Source of the DNA: Stenopsyche tienmushanensis
Taxonomy: Eukaryota; Arthropoda; Insecta; Trichoptera; Stenopsychidae
DNA: 64,000 nt
NCBI GenBank assembly: GCA_008973525.1
Contig: WACJ01000514.1
Coordinates: forward strand, 2,716,566 to 2,780,565
Direction: 5' to 3'
The notes below the pieces were generated by a model. That model was given only the letters and a program-made list of their open reading frames with translations. It was not told the origin of the DNA and did not search any database. The position numbers and the translations under genes are program-made. Below, one piece after another: positions 9,265 to 22,020 of the stretch (its first letter is position 1; every line of letters starts with the position of its first letter).

Positions 9265-10535
9265 CCCAGACAAAAGGGCGTTTTTATACATGAAATTAAT
9301 TTCTTTATAACAAATTAATTTATTTACAATGATTATTCTACAAAATAATCACCATCGATATTTAAAACCTACCTTTACCTGTTGCGTATTTTTTTTATTA
9401 TTTTTTAAAAAAATAGATGGTTTCGATTTAAGGATGCTTTTATGATCGTACAGATCATAGAAAATGCCACAAAAAGCCCTAAAAGAGGATGGTGTGGCCA
9501 CAAGATCTATATGTCCAATCGGTCCGCTTTTCGGACCGCTCATATGAGGATGAGGGCTTCGCAATCAGACACCATACCCGAATTGCGAAGAAGACTGATC
9601 GGGTGGGTTGTTTAAATTTTACAATCGGTTAAAAATATTGTCTTTGTTTTATTGCAGGGTTGCCCCAATGTTTAAGCGATAACGAAGAAAATAGGGACTA
9701 GACAAATTATATATACTAAACTAAAACGGATAGAGTCAATCAATGTTTATTCATATAAAGTAGAATGATCAAGTAAAATAAAAACCGTATGCAACTGCCT
9801 TGCCGCACCCTTGTTACGGTCCTGGGGGGATGCTAAACCGTCTCCACTCATATGCATTAACGAGTGATTTTAATCAAAACAGATTTTTTTTCTATTCATT
9901 TTGTATTCTGTCCGATTGACAGCAGTGTTTTTCAGCCATGATTATTTCTCTGAATTTCAGCAATTCAAAATAAATTACATTATGAATATTCCACTAAACA
10001 GACAATAGGACCTTTTTCGTAGTAAGACCTGATTTAGGGGTTGTTTTTGGTATCTGTTGTGCCATTACTTTTTGGGTCACTTATTGTCGAACATAATCCA
10101 TTTCTCGTCTGCAGTCACCATGTATTCTAAGAACAGCTTTTTAATTTCTTCGTCGAGGAAAGATTCACACCTTATCTCTTCACTCAATACGTGCGGTACC
10201 CATACGTCTTGTTTCCATACTTTGCCGATATTTTGCAAACTTCTTTCCCGCCGAAACATGAATTTCTGGACAAAACTTCGCCATAAATGATATAGTTTTT
10301 AGTAGCCGTAGTCGCCGTTTTTTTTTTAATTATACTCGTATAGCATACAACAAATAGTTTACTCGGATCAAAATCTTTAATGTTAATAGGGGTTGTTTTT
10401 ATATTATTTTATTTAAAACATATGCTCCAACCGTTGACCAAACATTGACAATGGAAAGGTGTGCAATCTGATTGACAGATGAAATACAACTGACCATCAA
10501 AGTTACTCATTAAAAAAAACGTTCTTTTATTTGGG
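9265..10535 (-). mobile_element. Mariner-family transposon, 1271 bp, decayed
   Basis: The left end CCCAGACAAAAGGGCGTTTT begins at 9265 right after a TA. The right end, read on the minus strand, is CCCAAATAAAAGAACGTTTT, ending at 10535 just before a TA at 10536-10537. The ends match at about 21 of 28 positions. The total length is typical of mariner elements (about 1.3 kb), and TA is the mariner target site. The minus strand between the ends carries mariner transposase fragments, but part of the N-terminal coding region is missing and extra DNA sits inside, so the normal length is partly coincidental. Confidence 0.8.
9333..10290 (-). pseudogene. Mariner transposase relic
   Basis: Fragments appear in order on the minus strand. 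Around 10259-10077 are WVPHVLSEE and then the first catalytic Asp in VTADEKWIMFDN. After a frameshift at about 10078, 10073-9961 gives TTPKSGLTTKKVLLSV, an in-frame TAG, then WNIHNVIYFEL. At 9333-9360 the C-terminus reads NIDGDYFVE before a stop. These match the block order of mariner transposases (DEKW block, KKVLLSVWWD-like block, DGDYFE-like end). The helix-turn-helix N-terminus is not visible, and the stretch between about 9640 and 9900 does not fit the family. At least one frameshift and one nonsense codon make the gene dead. Confidence 0.75.
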
Positions 10536-10537
10536 TA

Positions 10538-13500
10538 CCCGAAATTTTATATTTACAAGGATACCATTACAACCCGCTAGAAGCCAAAAGATCAATTTTC
10601 AAACAGCTTGTTTAAAATGATGTATATCTCAATGATATTATTTGAAAGGATGTCATCTTTTTGTGGTTTACAGTTGAACAAAAGTATACAAAACCACGTT
10701 TGTCTACTCGCATTACGTTCATCCAATTCATTCTTATTCAATGATCAATTATATACCGAATGTAATTGCATTAAAGTCATGCATGGATTTTAAGGGTCCT
10801 CAAACATTCAAATCTACAAAAAATGTGATCAGCGACCATATTTATTAAAGCAGGTTTATGATTAATATAAAAACCATATCAAAATGGGTCGATTACTATT
10901 CCATAGAATGCTGTGTAAAGCCAAATCATGGACATGGACGTGTAGATTTGAAATAATCTCAATATATATTCAAAAATATTTAATTGATCCATAATGTGCA
11001 CTTTCATATTAACAGAATTTATTCCATGGAATCCTTGCTCAACTTCAAAAAGTCTTTTAAAATAAGCTTGACCATTTTTACTTTCTTTTACTCAATACTA
11101 GCTTTTAGCATGTTTATAAATAAATTCTACACGTTTCAATCGATGTAATTATATATCAGCAGATATCAATTATATTCATAACTTTGAGCTTTGAATGCTT
11201 TATTTGATGATTTAAATAAAATGTAGTTTAAGACATATTATAACACCATTATCTTTGATTGTTACTAGTGTGATATGGTATAAATTAATTAACAAATCAA
11301 TCCAAATGGAGAAATTCTATGGTTAAACCAATTTCTTGAGCATTTCGGGTCCAAGCCTTTAGGAAGTATCGAAAATATTTTTAAAAAGCTATCAACTTTT
11401 AATGAGATCTTAATAAAAACTCACCCTTGTAAATATGCGGGATATGCTCTCAATAGCGCGTCTAGTACAAAAGACATTTCACTTAGGCTTTTGATTCATC
11501 CGTTTGATTGCATTAAGACAGAGTTCTTTCTTGTACTCTTTACTTTTAATGTTATTTCCGAGAAACCTGTTCTGATTTCTATAATTTTAGAGCATTTCCC
11601 GCGACACACAATGTTGGCGTGACCGATTAATAATTACGCCCCTCCGATAAAAGATGCCGATATGTACCAGAGAGGCGATGAAGCTTCCCGATAGCACAGT
11701 TCTCATAATAAGATTCGGTTCTCTCATATCCATCGCTTGATATAATTAGTCTATGTTAATCAGCTTGTAAACCAGCGTAGAAAGTATTTCCGTAAACATT
11801 CAATTAGTGCTTTACAGTGATTCGTGAAAAGAACAACATTAAATCTTATGATCGATTCGTATGATTATAGATCTCATGGGCGAAGCTGTGTCCATTTCGA
11901 TTAAGATCTCAACATCGATGGTACATGTGTCGTATCTTTGGAGCCTGGAGGCTTCGATGCGTTTCCCACACTAGAAATTTCGGGTTCGCTTTCACGGTTA
12001 TGGTGTCCAATTTTTCAATTATTTTCCTGTGCGTATATTTACAGAATGTGTGCATAAAAATCACATTAAGCTTTGAATGCAATTTAGAGCAATTTAACAC
12101 GTTGTAAACATATCTTGAGTATTTATTAAGTGTCGATAAATTATATTTCAATGCATTTCTAATACATACTTTTATATTTCCAGGTTATCTTCTGTAATTG
12201 AAGCATAATCTTTGGCCTGTGATTACAAAGCGCAACCTTCTCCTCCTTTGGGAGATTTTATATCAAATAAATACGGTAAGGATCATCATTTTATTATCAT
12301 TTTTTACTGTATTATTTCATGATGAATTATCAACTTCCTGCGGCGAGGGTGGGCCAAATAAAGCAGAATTGATGTCCTCGATGATCTTGCACTATTTTAT
12401 AACACACTATTCCTACATTATTAGATATATACGTATAAGTATAAAGAAAATTATGACTGATGACCCAAGCATCGAGACATTACTTATCTGCGATCGCACT
12501 TCGTGAAATGAGTAATTACACCTCGTGAGGATTAAAATAAAGAGAAGTGGAGCGCCCATGAAACGGAGATAGATCAGATAAATATTCAATTAGTAATGAT
12601 ACAATATTTTTTTCGGAGACCACTTAATATTCAAATCAATTGACGGTTCGTACTCCCGGTCATGATTGTAATGAGCAGTTTGATATGTGGCATGGACGAG
12701 ATTTATCATTCGATTGAAACGAGTACAATTATTGCCGCGAATCGATATCAAACCCAAACAGCAATAATCTTATGGTGAGAACTTCTCGAATAGAGGTCAA
12801 GGCTTCGACGGTGAAAAAATCGCACTAACCACGAAACTTTCCCTAGTCGTGTTCACACAATCGGAGCCTTACGTATGCAGGAAATCGACTTTGATTTACC
12901 CACGTACGATTTTTCATATCGATCATCATTAAAAAATGATGTCAAGCTATATTTAGCTGTCAATTATATAAATATAAGACTATGGCATGATTAATCTCGA
13001 TACTTTTATATAGCATTTAGTCTAGTACGCGTTCAACGATACATGTTTTTCAATGCAATAATGCGTTATAATTTATTTTGGCGATTTAATATTGAAGCGT
13101 TTAGGTATTAAAATGTTGCTTTAAAAACGGGCATTCATGTATCTATTTCATACAGCATCATTTTTATCGTAATATCGATCGTTTTGCTTACAGCAACAGT
13201 TTTCTCCTACTTTATAATGAACACTATCATCACTTGAAATATCAAACATTTTGAGTCCATTTTTAGATGCTTATTCACTGATTAACATTGTTAAAAATGA
13301 CGGCAATAATTAAATCTTAAAATGAATTGATTATTGTGTAACTTTATGAATTTCTTCGATTTACTCTGTGATTTTTTACTACAGCTTTAATAAGTTTTTC
13401 ATGTCTTGATAGAACAAAATCATATCAATATTATATACTAACAACACTTACTTTGTATTGAAATAGCGTACATTGAGGATTAGATGTAATATAATACTCG

Positions 13501-13790
13501 TAAATATGAAATATAACAGATATTAATATGATCTTGTGGTAACACGTAGAATATCGAAAAAATAGTTAAATATTCTGTATATTAAAAGTGGTGAGGAGCA
13601 TTAGATAAATTCTTTATTATTCAAATTCTCCCCACACAATCCCACCCCCTCTAATACGTTTTTTCTTAAAATTCTTAAAAACTAAATTTGTTTTGTGTGA
13701 ATATTTATTTTGATTTTGTAGGACTTTTTTAAAGGAAATTCCAAAAAAATAACCTCAAATAAAGAAGAAGAAAAATTTAAAGGGAAAATA
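10538..13790. other. AT-rich non-coding DNA
   Basis: No coding exon or RNA gene was recognised. The part 11600-11760 is more GC-rich and holds several GATA cores (CCGATAAAAGATGCCGATAT and TTGATATAATT), so it could be regulatory. The 12540-12930 stretch is similar in composition. Confidence 0.35.
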
Positions 13791-13815
13791 TCCTACGAAC
13801 TTATTGAGTGATGTG
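13791..13815 (+). repeat. Dispersed transposon-end-like repeat, copy 1
   Basis: TCCTACGAACTTATTGAGTG followed by ATGTG matches 16386-16410 at 22 of 25 positions. The wording (ACGAACTTATTGAG) is typical of the terminal parts of Tc1-like elements, but no partner end or transposase is seen nearby. Confidence 0.4.
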
Positions 13816-15639
13816 TTATTTATGAAAGCATATTTCTGCCAATATCATATATATATTTAATACTTGTATTATATTCAGTCCTCGGAATCTTTATAATAGA
13901 TCCTAAGTTATTTAGAGTACATTCACTGAGTGTCCTTTGTTAACAATATTTTATCAAACATAAAAATATCAAGTTTTTTATCAATAATTTGATTCATGTG
14001 GCTTTCGCTTTTTAAGACATTGTCGTTCATCTGTCAAAATCAATCAATCCAATTCCTGTACAATTTCTTCAGAAGTCGCTATCATAAGATGCCAGTATCA
14101 GGATCATCTTAGATCGACTCTTATCCCGATTAAAATTTCTCATTTCAACTTGTAGTATGAAAGAGCAAGCTATCTGTAAGCTGTCATCATACGCTCAAAC
14201 ATCTTCTTTGGCTTTTTATCTTCTTTAGTAAGATATTTTATAATTGGACTTTTCTCAAAATCAAGCAGCATTTTAGAAGCCTGATACACGTCTACTTGAA
14301 AATGGTCATTCTAATGGTTACAATTGCGCTCTGAAATTATGCTGCGAATTAAACATATCAAGACATCTCTCAGTATGGATAGCCTTTTCAGGAAAGGTTG
14401 TTCTTATTCTTACTGTCCATTTTCATTCGAGATCTCGATTTTTATTTTCGCTGCCCGCAAAAACCAAAATCGGAACACTTTCACACACTTTAATCACGAC
14501 ATCCGAACCATATATGTAAAGTCGGACAGTATCCATCAAGCCATTAACTGCTATAATTATAAATTAAAACGAATTTAAAATAATTAATTTCATACACTTG
14601 GAGGTGTTACTCTTATAAAAAGATTAATCAACAATATTATAGTAAGTAAAAAATAATATTGGATCTTACGAAAGTAAAAGTGCAATTTTTCATCAATGAA
14701 TATGATGCTTGATTAGCGCAATATTGAAAATGATCGAATTGCCGAGCGTAGGTTTTTGAATTGAAAAATTATGGATTATCGAAATTGAATGAGACGCACA
14801 TTCTTATTCAAGAACAAAAAGCCAATATTGCTTTTTTGCCAGTTTTCACTTATTTATTCAATTATTTTCTGACACCATTATTGATGGCGCGTACTTAAGA
14901 TTTGGCGTACGGTAAGCGCATCCGGTTTTTATGTAGGAATCAATTATCAATGCAGAAAAAGTGAACATACACATCACACTTGCCATTGACTTTTTTTCGC
15001 CATGGCGTGTCAAACTATTTTTTTGAAACCCGTAAAAAATCTGCAAACCGGATCAAATTGACTCGCGACGAATCCACATCGTTCCGCGACAGGTTAATCT
15101 CATATTGATTAATGCATGAGTGGTACCATCCAATTGATTGGTTTCTAACGATAGCTGTTCAACAGCAACAAAAAATTCCCAAGATGAACATACTCGTAAT
15201 ATAATTTTTGATAGAATAATCATATGCCATGTGATATATGAACGGATTAACGATGAAAATGATCAACAGTGCTAGTGAAAATCAATCAGTTATACTGCGA
15301 TAAAAATATAATCATACTGTGATCGAATAGAAACCACTGTTAAGCATGATGAAAAGTGAAATTACACCTTGATTACAAAGAAAATTGATTTAATTTCAGG
15401 TAGTTGTTAATAGTGTAATTATTTATCATATAAAATATATTATCATCAATTCTTATGTAAAGTGTTTGTATAAAAATCATTCAATATCCTAATTATATTA
15501 CAAAAATTCAATCTTAGTCTTAAAGTACTAAATACATTTTGGCATAAATATATCCATGGATGAGATGGTATCCAAGGATGGAATAAATAAGTTTTAAATG
15601 GTGGTTTCTTGATGCTTTTTGTAATTAAATTCTATGATC

Positions 15640-15920
15640 AATTTGCAAAAAAAAGGATTGAGACATCCGCCCCGCTCAATACCGATGGGGCTCCGCAGCC
15701 TCGGCACGGATTCGCAGCATACGATGGAATTCTATATTTTAATTCCGTTGAAGGGGGCTCTTTATCTCCGGGGGACAACGTCGAAAAGGAGGAATCCTCG
15801 AAAAGAGAGCAAACAATTAAATCATTGTGATTTTTAATAATCATGTTTATTTACCATTTGATACTGATGCGGCGACGATCACGAAGCAGAGGCTTCCAGA
15901 TGTAGCGAATGTAACGCGAA
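15640..15920. other. GC-rich island with short overlapping open frames
   Basis: Overlapping frames of 67-73 codons occur on both strands (for example 15609-15830 on + and 15638-15844 on -). None resembles a known protein, and no convincing splice pair frames one of them. It stands out from the AT-rich surroundings and could be a conserved non-coding element or an old exon. Confidence 0.3.
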
Positions 15921-16385
15921 ATTAAAACATGGCGCAAAATATTTCCACGCTACGCAATAATAAATTAATATATTTATTCTTATTTATAAGGATTCAGATT
16001 CATGAAAAAAATTGATACCCTTAAAACTCTTGATCGGATAAAATTTCTTCCAGTTGGATTTGAACCTGAACTTTTATAACAAGAGTTCAGCAAACAACCC
16101 AATATAACAACAATTGGTACAATAAATATTAGCCAAGTAAATATGCAAATTAAATTTCAATCATAATTTTTCTAGAAAAGTATTCTTTAAAACGACTTTA
16201 AATCTTATATGGAATCAATTTCCACAAATACTAATGTGATCATATTGAAGCTTCTATCTATTCTAAATTAATTGAGGTTGAGAATACTTTCGTACTTAAA
16301 AATGAACATCAACACATCATTTTCCCGTTTGAACTTTATTCTTGTTCATTTGGGGTCGTTTTTTTTTGCAATTGCCTCAAAAAAA

Positions 16386-16410
16386 TCCTACTAACTTATA
16401 GAGCGATGTG
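16386..16410 (+). repeat. Dispersed transposon-end-like repeat, copy 2
   Basis: TCCTACTAACTTATAGAGCG followed by ATGTG matches the copy at 13791-13815 (22 of 25). Both are preceded by an A-rich CCTCAAA stretch, suggesting that the shared unit is a little longer. Confidence 0.4.
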
Positions 16411-18390
16411 GTAAAAGCTAATTTTTAAATTTAATTAAACTTAAATTCAAAAGCAATAAGCATTCTGCCAAAAATGATTTAGTTCATACAAATTTTAGTC
16501 AACAGGGAAGGCGTTGAAATAATTTCCAATTATTCATTAGTGACATTATATAAGGACTTATTCTAATATTTATGAAATAATATATTTAAATGTGTCAATA
16601 CAATAATGAATAACATCGGTAAAACTTGAATCATTGACTCATGTTCATTATATTTGTACCGATAAACGTCTCACGACTTTCATTCATAGTTCTCATGTTT
16701 GACTCGATTACTTTAGGCCGTATATAACTCGTTGATTAATGATATTGTAGATTAATGAGTTAAGTGATGATCGTAACAAAATAGATAGTTTTTATTGAAA
16801 TATTTGTTTTTTTAATGGAATAGAGAGATATTTCTACAATGAAAAAAAAATTGAAAATATTCCCATAAGTTATCTAGAGGCCATCTTCATTAGTAAGACA
16901 TAGATTAATCCGCTGAAAATAGCAAAATAAGCTTGGAATGAATAGAATAAAATTTGATGCTTTCATTTCAAGGCCCGTATAGTAATAAATCTAAGAAAAC
17001 ACATAACAAACGAACAGAATAAATACGAACAGTAAATTACATAACGAAGGATTCTGCGAGTAATACTCTGAGCTAACTCAGCACAATTCCAAGTTATTTT
17101 AACGATATCAGTACGTCGAGAATTCATAAATCGTTCCCGATCAATTAAGATAAGAGCCATTTAGGGGATGCTTTTTTGTGATATAAAAATAATCTTATCG
17201 AGCATATTTATCTGGATACATATTAAAGAAAAATGGCTCCAATGTATCCGAGTCTTGTTGAGATAAATGGCAGTGTTTGGCGAAGTTTAATATTTTCAGT
17301 TCAACGAGTTCCTTTGATGGATGCTTCGGAGGGGAAAAATAAGGGTGAGTCGAAAAAAAAATGCAAGACGGTTGCATTTCATTTTGTGATTTCCACATCA
17401 TAAAACTCTTCTTTGCTTTTTTAAGACAATGAAGCGAAATAGCTGAAAACGTATGAATATTGTTTATATGGGGTGAAACTTCAAAGGCAGATTTTGACGT
17501 ATGGAACATTTGGCATACGGTGTAATAAATTCGATCGGGAGCATTCGAAATATTTTACCACATCAAAGCATCCGTTGCCGATCCATAAAGTGTTGTAGTG
17601 AATGATGACTCTGTTTTTATCTAAGCATGGATCGCATACGTAGATATAAATAAATCAACGGTGACATTTCGACGTACGGTTTCTAATTTAGCTTATATGT
17701 TAGAGCCAAATGTGGTTGATGCGCGCTCGCAGAAAAGAACAATCTAGGTTGTTGATATCACTGTTTTACTTCTTTGATTGATGTTATGTTGGCATAACCT
17801 TTGTATCGACACATGGGTGCCGCGGATCGCGATCGATATAAATCACGCGAAAAACATCGTCGATAAATCAGATAGGAAATGTTTGTTAATGATGAAAGCT
17901 AAAGGCGTTTGATGGTTAAAATGCCTATATAAAGATAGAGAGAAACGTGGACGGATGGACATCGACGGAGGCTATGATCTTGATGTTATTGCCGAAGAAC
18001 AGTTTGACCATTTGTTTTTATTTTTATTGTATTCTGTATTAAAGTGGGACATAAATGATCAATTATCTAATCAATGTCACTCGTGTCGAACATTTTACGT
18101 TTCCTAATGCGGGAACCATGGCCCAGAAAGTGGCCATAAAATTAGTCATGAAACAAGGATACGATGTATCAGAGACGACTGCTGTCGAATGTCATGAATG
18201 GCATAGTGACATGAACTATTTAGAAATGCCCAAATGCAATAATAATCAATTCATATTTTGTTAAAGGTCATTTTCATTTCAAAAACAACATTTGAAGCAT
18301 GAATTTGGACATTTCATTATGCATACATAATAATACTACAAAAATTAATCAGAACAAATATAAATATATATGAATATTTTATGTAGAATA
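16411..18390. other. Non-coding DNA with a possible TATA promoter at 17926
   Basis: No known gene is visible. At 17926-17934 is TATATAAAG, 29 nt before an ATG (17955) that opens a 50-codon frame starting MDIDGGYDLDVIAEE and ending in TAA. The spacing would put the transcription start at the ATG itself, so the peptide is doubtful. A second short frame at 18055-18264 matches nothing known. Confidence 0.25.
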
Positions 18391-19096
18391 CAGTAGAACC
18401 TCGATTATTCGGACTGATTGGAGATGAAAATAGTCCTGATAACGAAAATCATAATTGACAGGAAAAAACAGAGAAAGCATAAATAATTTTTATTGGTCTA
18501 GATTTACATACACATACATATATAATAAATTATTTTTTATTTAAAAAATAAATAATCTACTTAATCTACTCGGCTTTAAGCTAGCTCTTCTTTTAGAAGC
18601 TGCAAAATCGCGAATACTCTTAAGATATTTAAGTTGTCCTAAATTACACTCTTTTTGTACGACCAATATCTTCCTCCTCGCAAATCTATTCTTGATCTTG
18701 TTCTTCCGTGGCAGATGTTTATTTAATTTTTTCCTCATCATTCAAAATTTGGAATCCAGGATCGTTTGCATCGCAATTTAACTACTTGGTTACATCTTCT
18801 TCGTCACATTCAGCACGTATAGAAATTTATGCTATTGCTCCCGCAATGTCTTCTATTTGCGATTCTACCCAGCTGAAGTATTTTCACGTCTTAATGCTAA
18901 AGATTTGTTGGGTAGCTTTTTTCAATTTCAGTCTCACCAGCATTGTATATAAATTCTTCATCGAATCCTTCCTTCTCCACAAATAGCTTCAATGTGTTTG
19001 CTGAGGGTATATCAGCAGAAAGCTTTCCCCCATGAATTTCAAACTCTCAGAATTTTTCAAGCCAGCCCGAACTTGCTTTGAAGGTGGAATCGCCAT
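18391..19096 (-). mobile_element. Tigger/pogo-like transposon remnant with one terminal repeat
   Basis: The left end is TA followed by CAGTAGAACCTCGATTATTC, a typical pogo/Tigger terminal repeat. Inside, the minus strand carries two pieces of the transposase and lacks the catalytic core between them. The opposite terminal repeat was not found, so the right edge given here is only where transposase homology stops. It is an internally deleted, 5'-truncated copy. Confidence 0.75.
18690..19096 (-). pseudogene. Tigger-like transposase fragments (N-terminal and C-terminal parts)
   Basis: From 19096 down to about 18950 the minus strand reads like the CENP-B-type helix-turn-helix and start of the catalytic domain: SGWLEKF, GGKLSADIPSA and EEFIYNAGET. 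The usual NADET block carries the first catalytic Asp; here it is Gly. After a deletion, about 18870-18700 gives WVESQIEDIAGAIA, a stop, ECDEEDVTK, a stop and LNCDANDPGFQILNDEE, matching the acidic C-terminus of Tigger proteins. There are several stops. A further open frame at 18541-18741 in another register is probably part of the same relic. Confidence 0.7.
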
Positions 19097-20280
19097 TTAA
19101 TTTTGTATTGAAAAATATTTCTTTTTCACACAATAATGAATCAGATATTGACTGTCCAGTTGATCGTCTTTGTATAAACCACATAAAAATACACTCATCA
19201 ACATTCTGATTTTTTCATAACTTTTCGCTCTGAGCTTCCATCTTCTGATATTAAACAATTTGTAAACTTCGTAATATGCAATCCATCTTTTATAGTAGAA
19301 AATCATCAATATATATAATCACATCATATGATCTTCCTTTTATCGACTATAAAATTCATATTTATTTTTTTGATACTTTGGTTCATAATATTTTATTTTA
19401 AATAATTTACTTCCATAAAAGATCAGATCTAGCTGCAAAACTATAAAGATGATGCTCCTCAAGCAGAATTAGCTCGAGACAAGTGGAGATAAGACGACTT
19501 TTCACGATCAAGGCTCATGACTTATTCCATTGCTCCCAAAGGCGTTGGGTCTTTTATCTTATTTACATTTGTCGGAAAGAAAGGCTACGTCCCCAATCCT
19601 TCAAGACAAAGTTTTCACATTGGGTCATTTTCACTCAACTTCTTCTCTTTACGCTGTTTCTTGTATTAGTCATTGAACGTAGGTAATTTCCATAGAAAAC
19701 TTTTCTTGACAAAAGACAATTTCCATTGTAATTCACATTTGGTTAAGTTAAGACAGGATTACTTGAATAAGAATTTTAGAAACTCACAACTTTATTAATC
19801 GCCTTTATAATTGCTATTTCAGTTCGAATCGAACTACCTGAAATATTATTAATTTCAACCTCTTAACTTCATTGCTTTAGTATTTTCCTTTATTTACAAT
19901 CTGTATTTGAGCCCAAATCTTTATAATATGAGTAATGTAATTTTGTAACTAAATTTTATTTAAATAGGCATTTTATTAGATTAAGTTCATATAAAGGCTT
20001 AAATTCAACCGGAAAATGTCTATTTTTTTAATTAGCAATTATTTTTTAGTCATTTGCATACGACATTTTTTTGTTGCACTCTCGTTAATGTTTTCCATAC
20101 ATAGTCATACGTAAGATATGTTAGAATTTATTTTTTGTCGGTCCATAAAAAATACAATTAAGGAAATGTTTCTTTGTTAATAGATTGTTTTTCAAATGTC
20201 AAGTTCATGCTGTATTAATTATTTTTGTATGTCGAAATGCTAATGATTTAACCTCTGGTGTTTGACATTATGCAAACGTG
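19097..20280. other. AT-rich non-coding DNA
   Basis: Short frames only, no domain, no transposon end. A modestly GC-richer stretch at 19430-19680 holds no supported exon. Confidence 0.35.
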
Positions 20281-21060
20281 CATAAAGCAATTCAATCGGC
20301 ACGTCAACGCCTTAAAATAAATACACTGACTATTCAAATGTCATAATCTTCCATTATGTTTTCTTATTTCAAGGCGAGTCGATTGAAAGATATTTCACGT
20401 TTGTTTTGCGCCTTAAAAATCGATTTTATGTATTCACGGCCACGCCCCAAATCGATTGTGTGTGTCATTTTTTGCGGGCATGCATTTTGTGGTTTTAGAA
20501 AATCTTAAACGGGGCAAAAAAAAATTTGAATGCCTTTTTCCGCGGCATTATCGCCTTAAATAAAACTAAACACCCCAACAGCGTTATAACGAAATCCGCC
20601 TAAGCATGCGGTCACGGAACATTTTGAAATCCCACGGTCGGAAGTCAAGCCAAAAGCGCTTTTAGCGCCCTGCACGACAAGAGCGATTTCCGGTTGTCGT
20701 TTCGCTTAACACCATAACTGATGGCAAATGGAAGTGCCCCCGGGGAACGAATCACCATGCCAAGATGGCATTATTTTGACCCGCAGTGCGGTTTCGTTTT
20801 TTATTCGTTCATTTGGTTCTTGTTAATTTCACAGATTTCATTTTTCGCCCATTCCCAATCGTCTTTTTATCAATATGGCTAGTCATCCGCGAATTTGATC
20901 GGTCAAACAGTCTTTGATAAGGCGTGTCGTGCACCACATATGAACTTTCTCTAATTTAAGAGACGTATTCAATGTGTTGACTTCGGTTACGATTGAAATC
21001 GTCTCAACTATTTCGCATCCATGACCGCGTGGGTGAATAGATGAAAGCTGCTTTTGAGCT
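20280..21060. promoter_or_regulatory. GC-rich non-coding island with a YY1/PHO-type site
   Basis: About 800 bp stands out by higher GC and lack of open frames. It includes CAAGATGGC at 20761-20769, an excellent match to the YY1/Pleiohomeotic consensus, within an inverted repeat ATGCCA-AGA-TGGCAT. It also has AGCGCTTTTAGCGC near 20657. The make-up suggests an enhancer or Polycomb-type element, but this is inference from composition and one strong motif. Confidence 0.3.
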
Positions 21061-22020
21061 TTGTCCGTGCAGACTATACCCCATTTGTATACTTTATTTA
21101 GCAGTCACGCTTTCAACCTATTCAAATTTCATCAAATGACGAAACGACAGAATTCCATTTTTGACTATCGACCAGAAAGGCGTGGGCCCTCATCCAAGAA
21201 CCGAAGACAAAATCCATTTAAATCAATTAAAAAAGCTCATCAAGTACCAAAACAAAGATTTCTAAAACCTTCAATTAAATCTCGCATTTACACAATAGAA
21301 TTTTATTTAAACGATTTACGACATTTGAATAAATTAACATCAATTAAAGGAACGCTTTGCAAATTTACTATTAAAATTTCTCCATCGTAAACATGCTATT
21401 TAACCAGTATTATCATTTTATTAAATATCTATATAGTTTTTTTGGATTTCATTCATTAATAACACTTATTTTAATTTAGAGAACTCTATGAAATCCGCCT
21501 ATCGACATTGAATCTAAGTAATCTTTTGGGAAAACCCATCCATGATTCAATGAGCCAAAAAACAATATGAATTTGTAATCGGAAATCCCAAAGCCTCTAT
21601 TGGTTTTCACAATGTATTTAAGAACTCAAGATCGTTTATCTATGGAATAATATCAATAAAAGTATAATAATTAATGAATTGGCAATATAATAGGAAGGAA
21701 AAGGCAATATAATGTTATACTTCATATATTTAGATTGATAAATGAACAAAAATTTGCAGAATCCGACTTTTAAATAAAGCACGATAAAATGTCTATTAAA
21801 ATATAACGGGAAATTGGTAAAATCCAAGATTTCTGGAAACCCTGAAAATGTAATTATACCAGATACACAATATCAACATCATAAGTGGAATTCAAGCAAT
21901 TGCCAATGAATTATTAGAATCCCAATAAAAATACCGAGTGCAGCATGGAAACTTCTTTATTTGAAATTCCAAGAAAACACTCATTCGAAATATTGGAACC
22001 AAACGCTTTCCGTCATATTT
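21061..22020. other. Non-coding DNA with a 109-codon frame of doubtful status
   Basis: The plus frame 21061-21390 opens with a non-ATG codon (TTG) and has a basic stretch (KRQNSIFDYRPERRGPSSKN). It matches no family I know and has no splice context. The rest is AT-rich without features. Confidence 0.2.

Noticed and set aside
9781..9850. GC-rich block thought to be a 5S rRNA or spliced-leader fragment
   Set aside because: It does not match the conserved 5S boxes or any spliced leader I know; treated as an unknown insertion in the mariner.
16040..16110. tRNA-like sequence on the minus strand (GGTTCAAATCC near 16060)
   Set aside because: The T-stem does not pair and the anticodon loop is 11 nt; no A-box at the right distance.
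21061..21390. 109-codon plus-strand frame with a basic stretch
   Set aside because: Non-ATG start, no family resemblance, no supporting splice or promoter signal.
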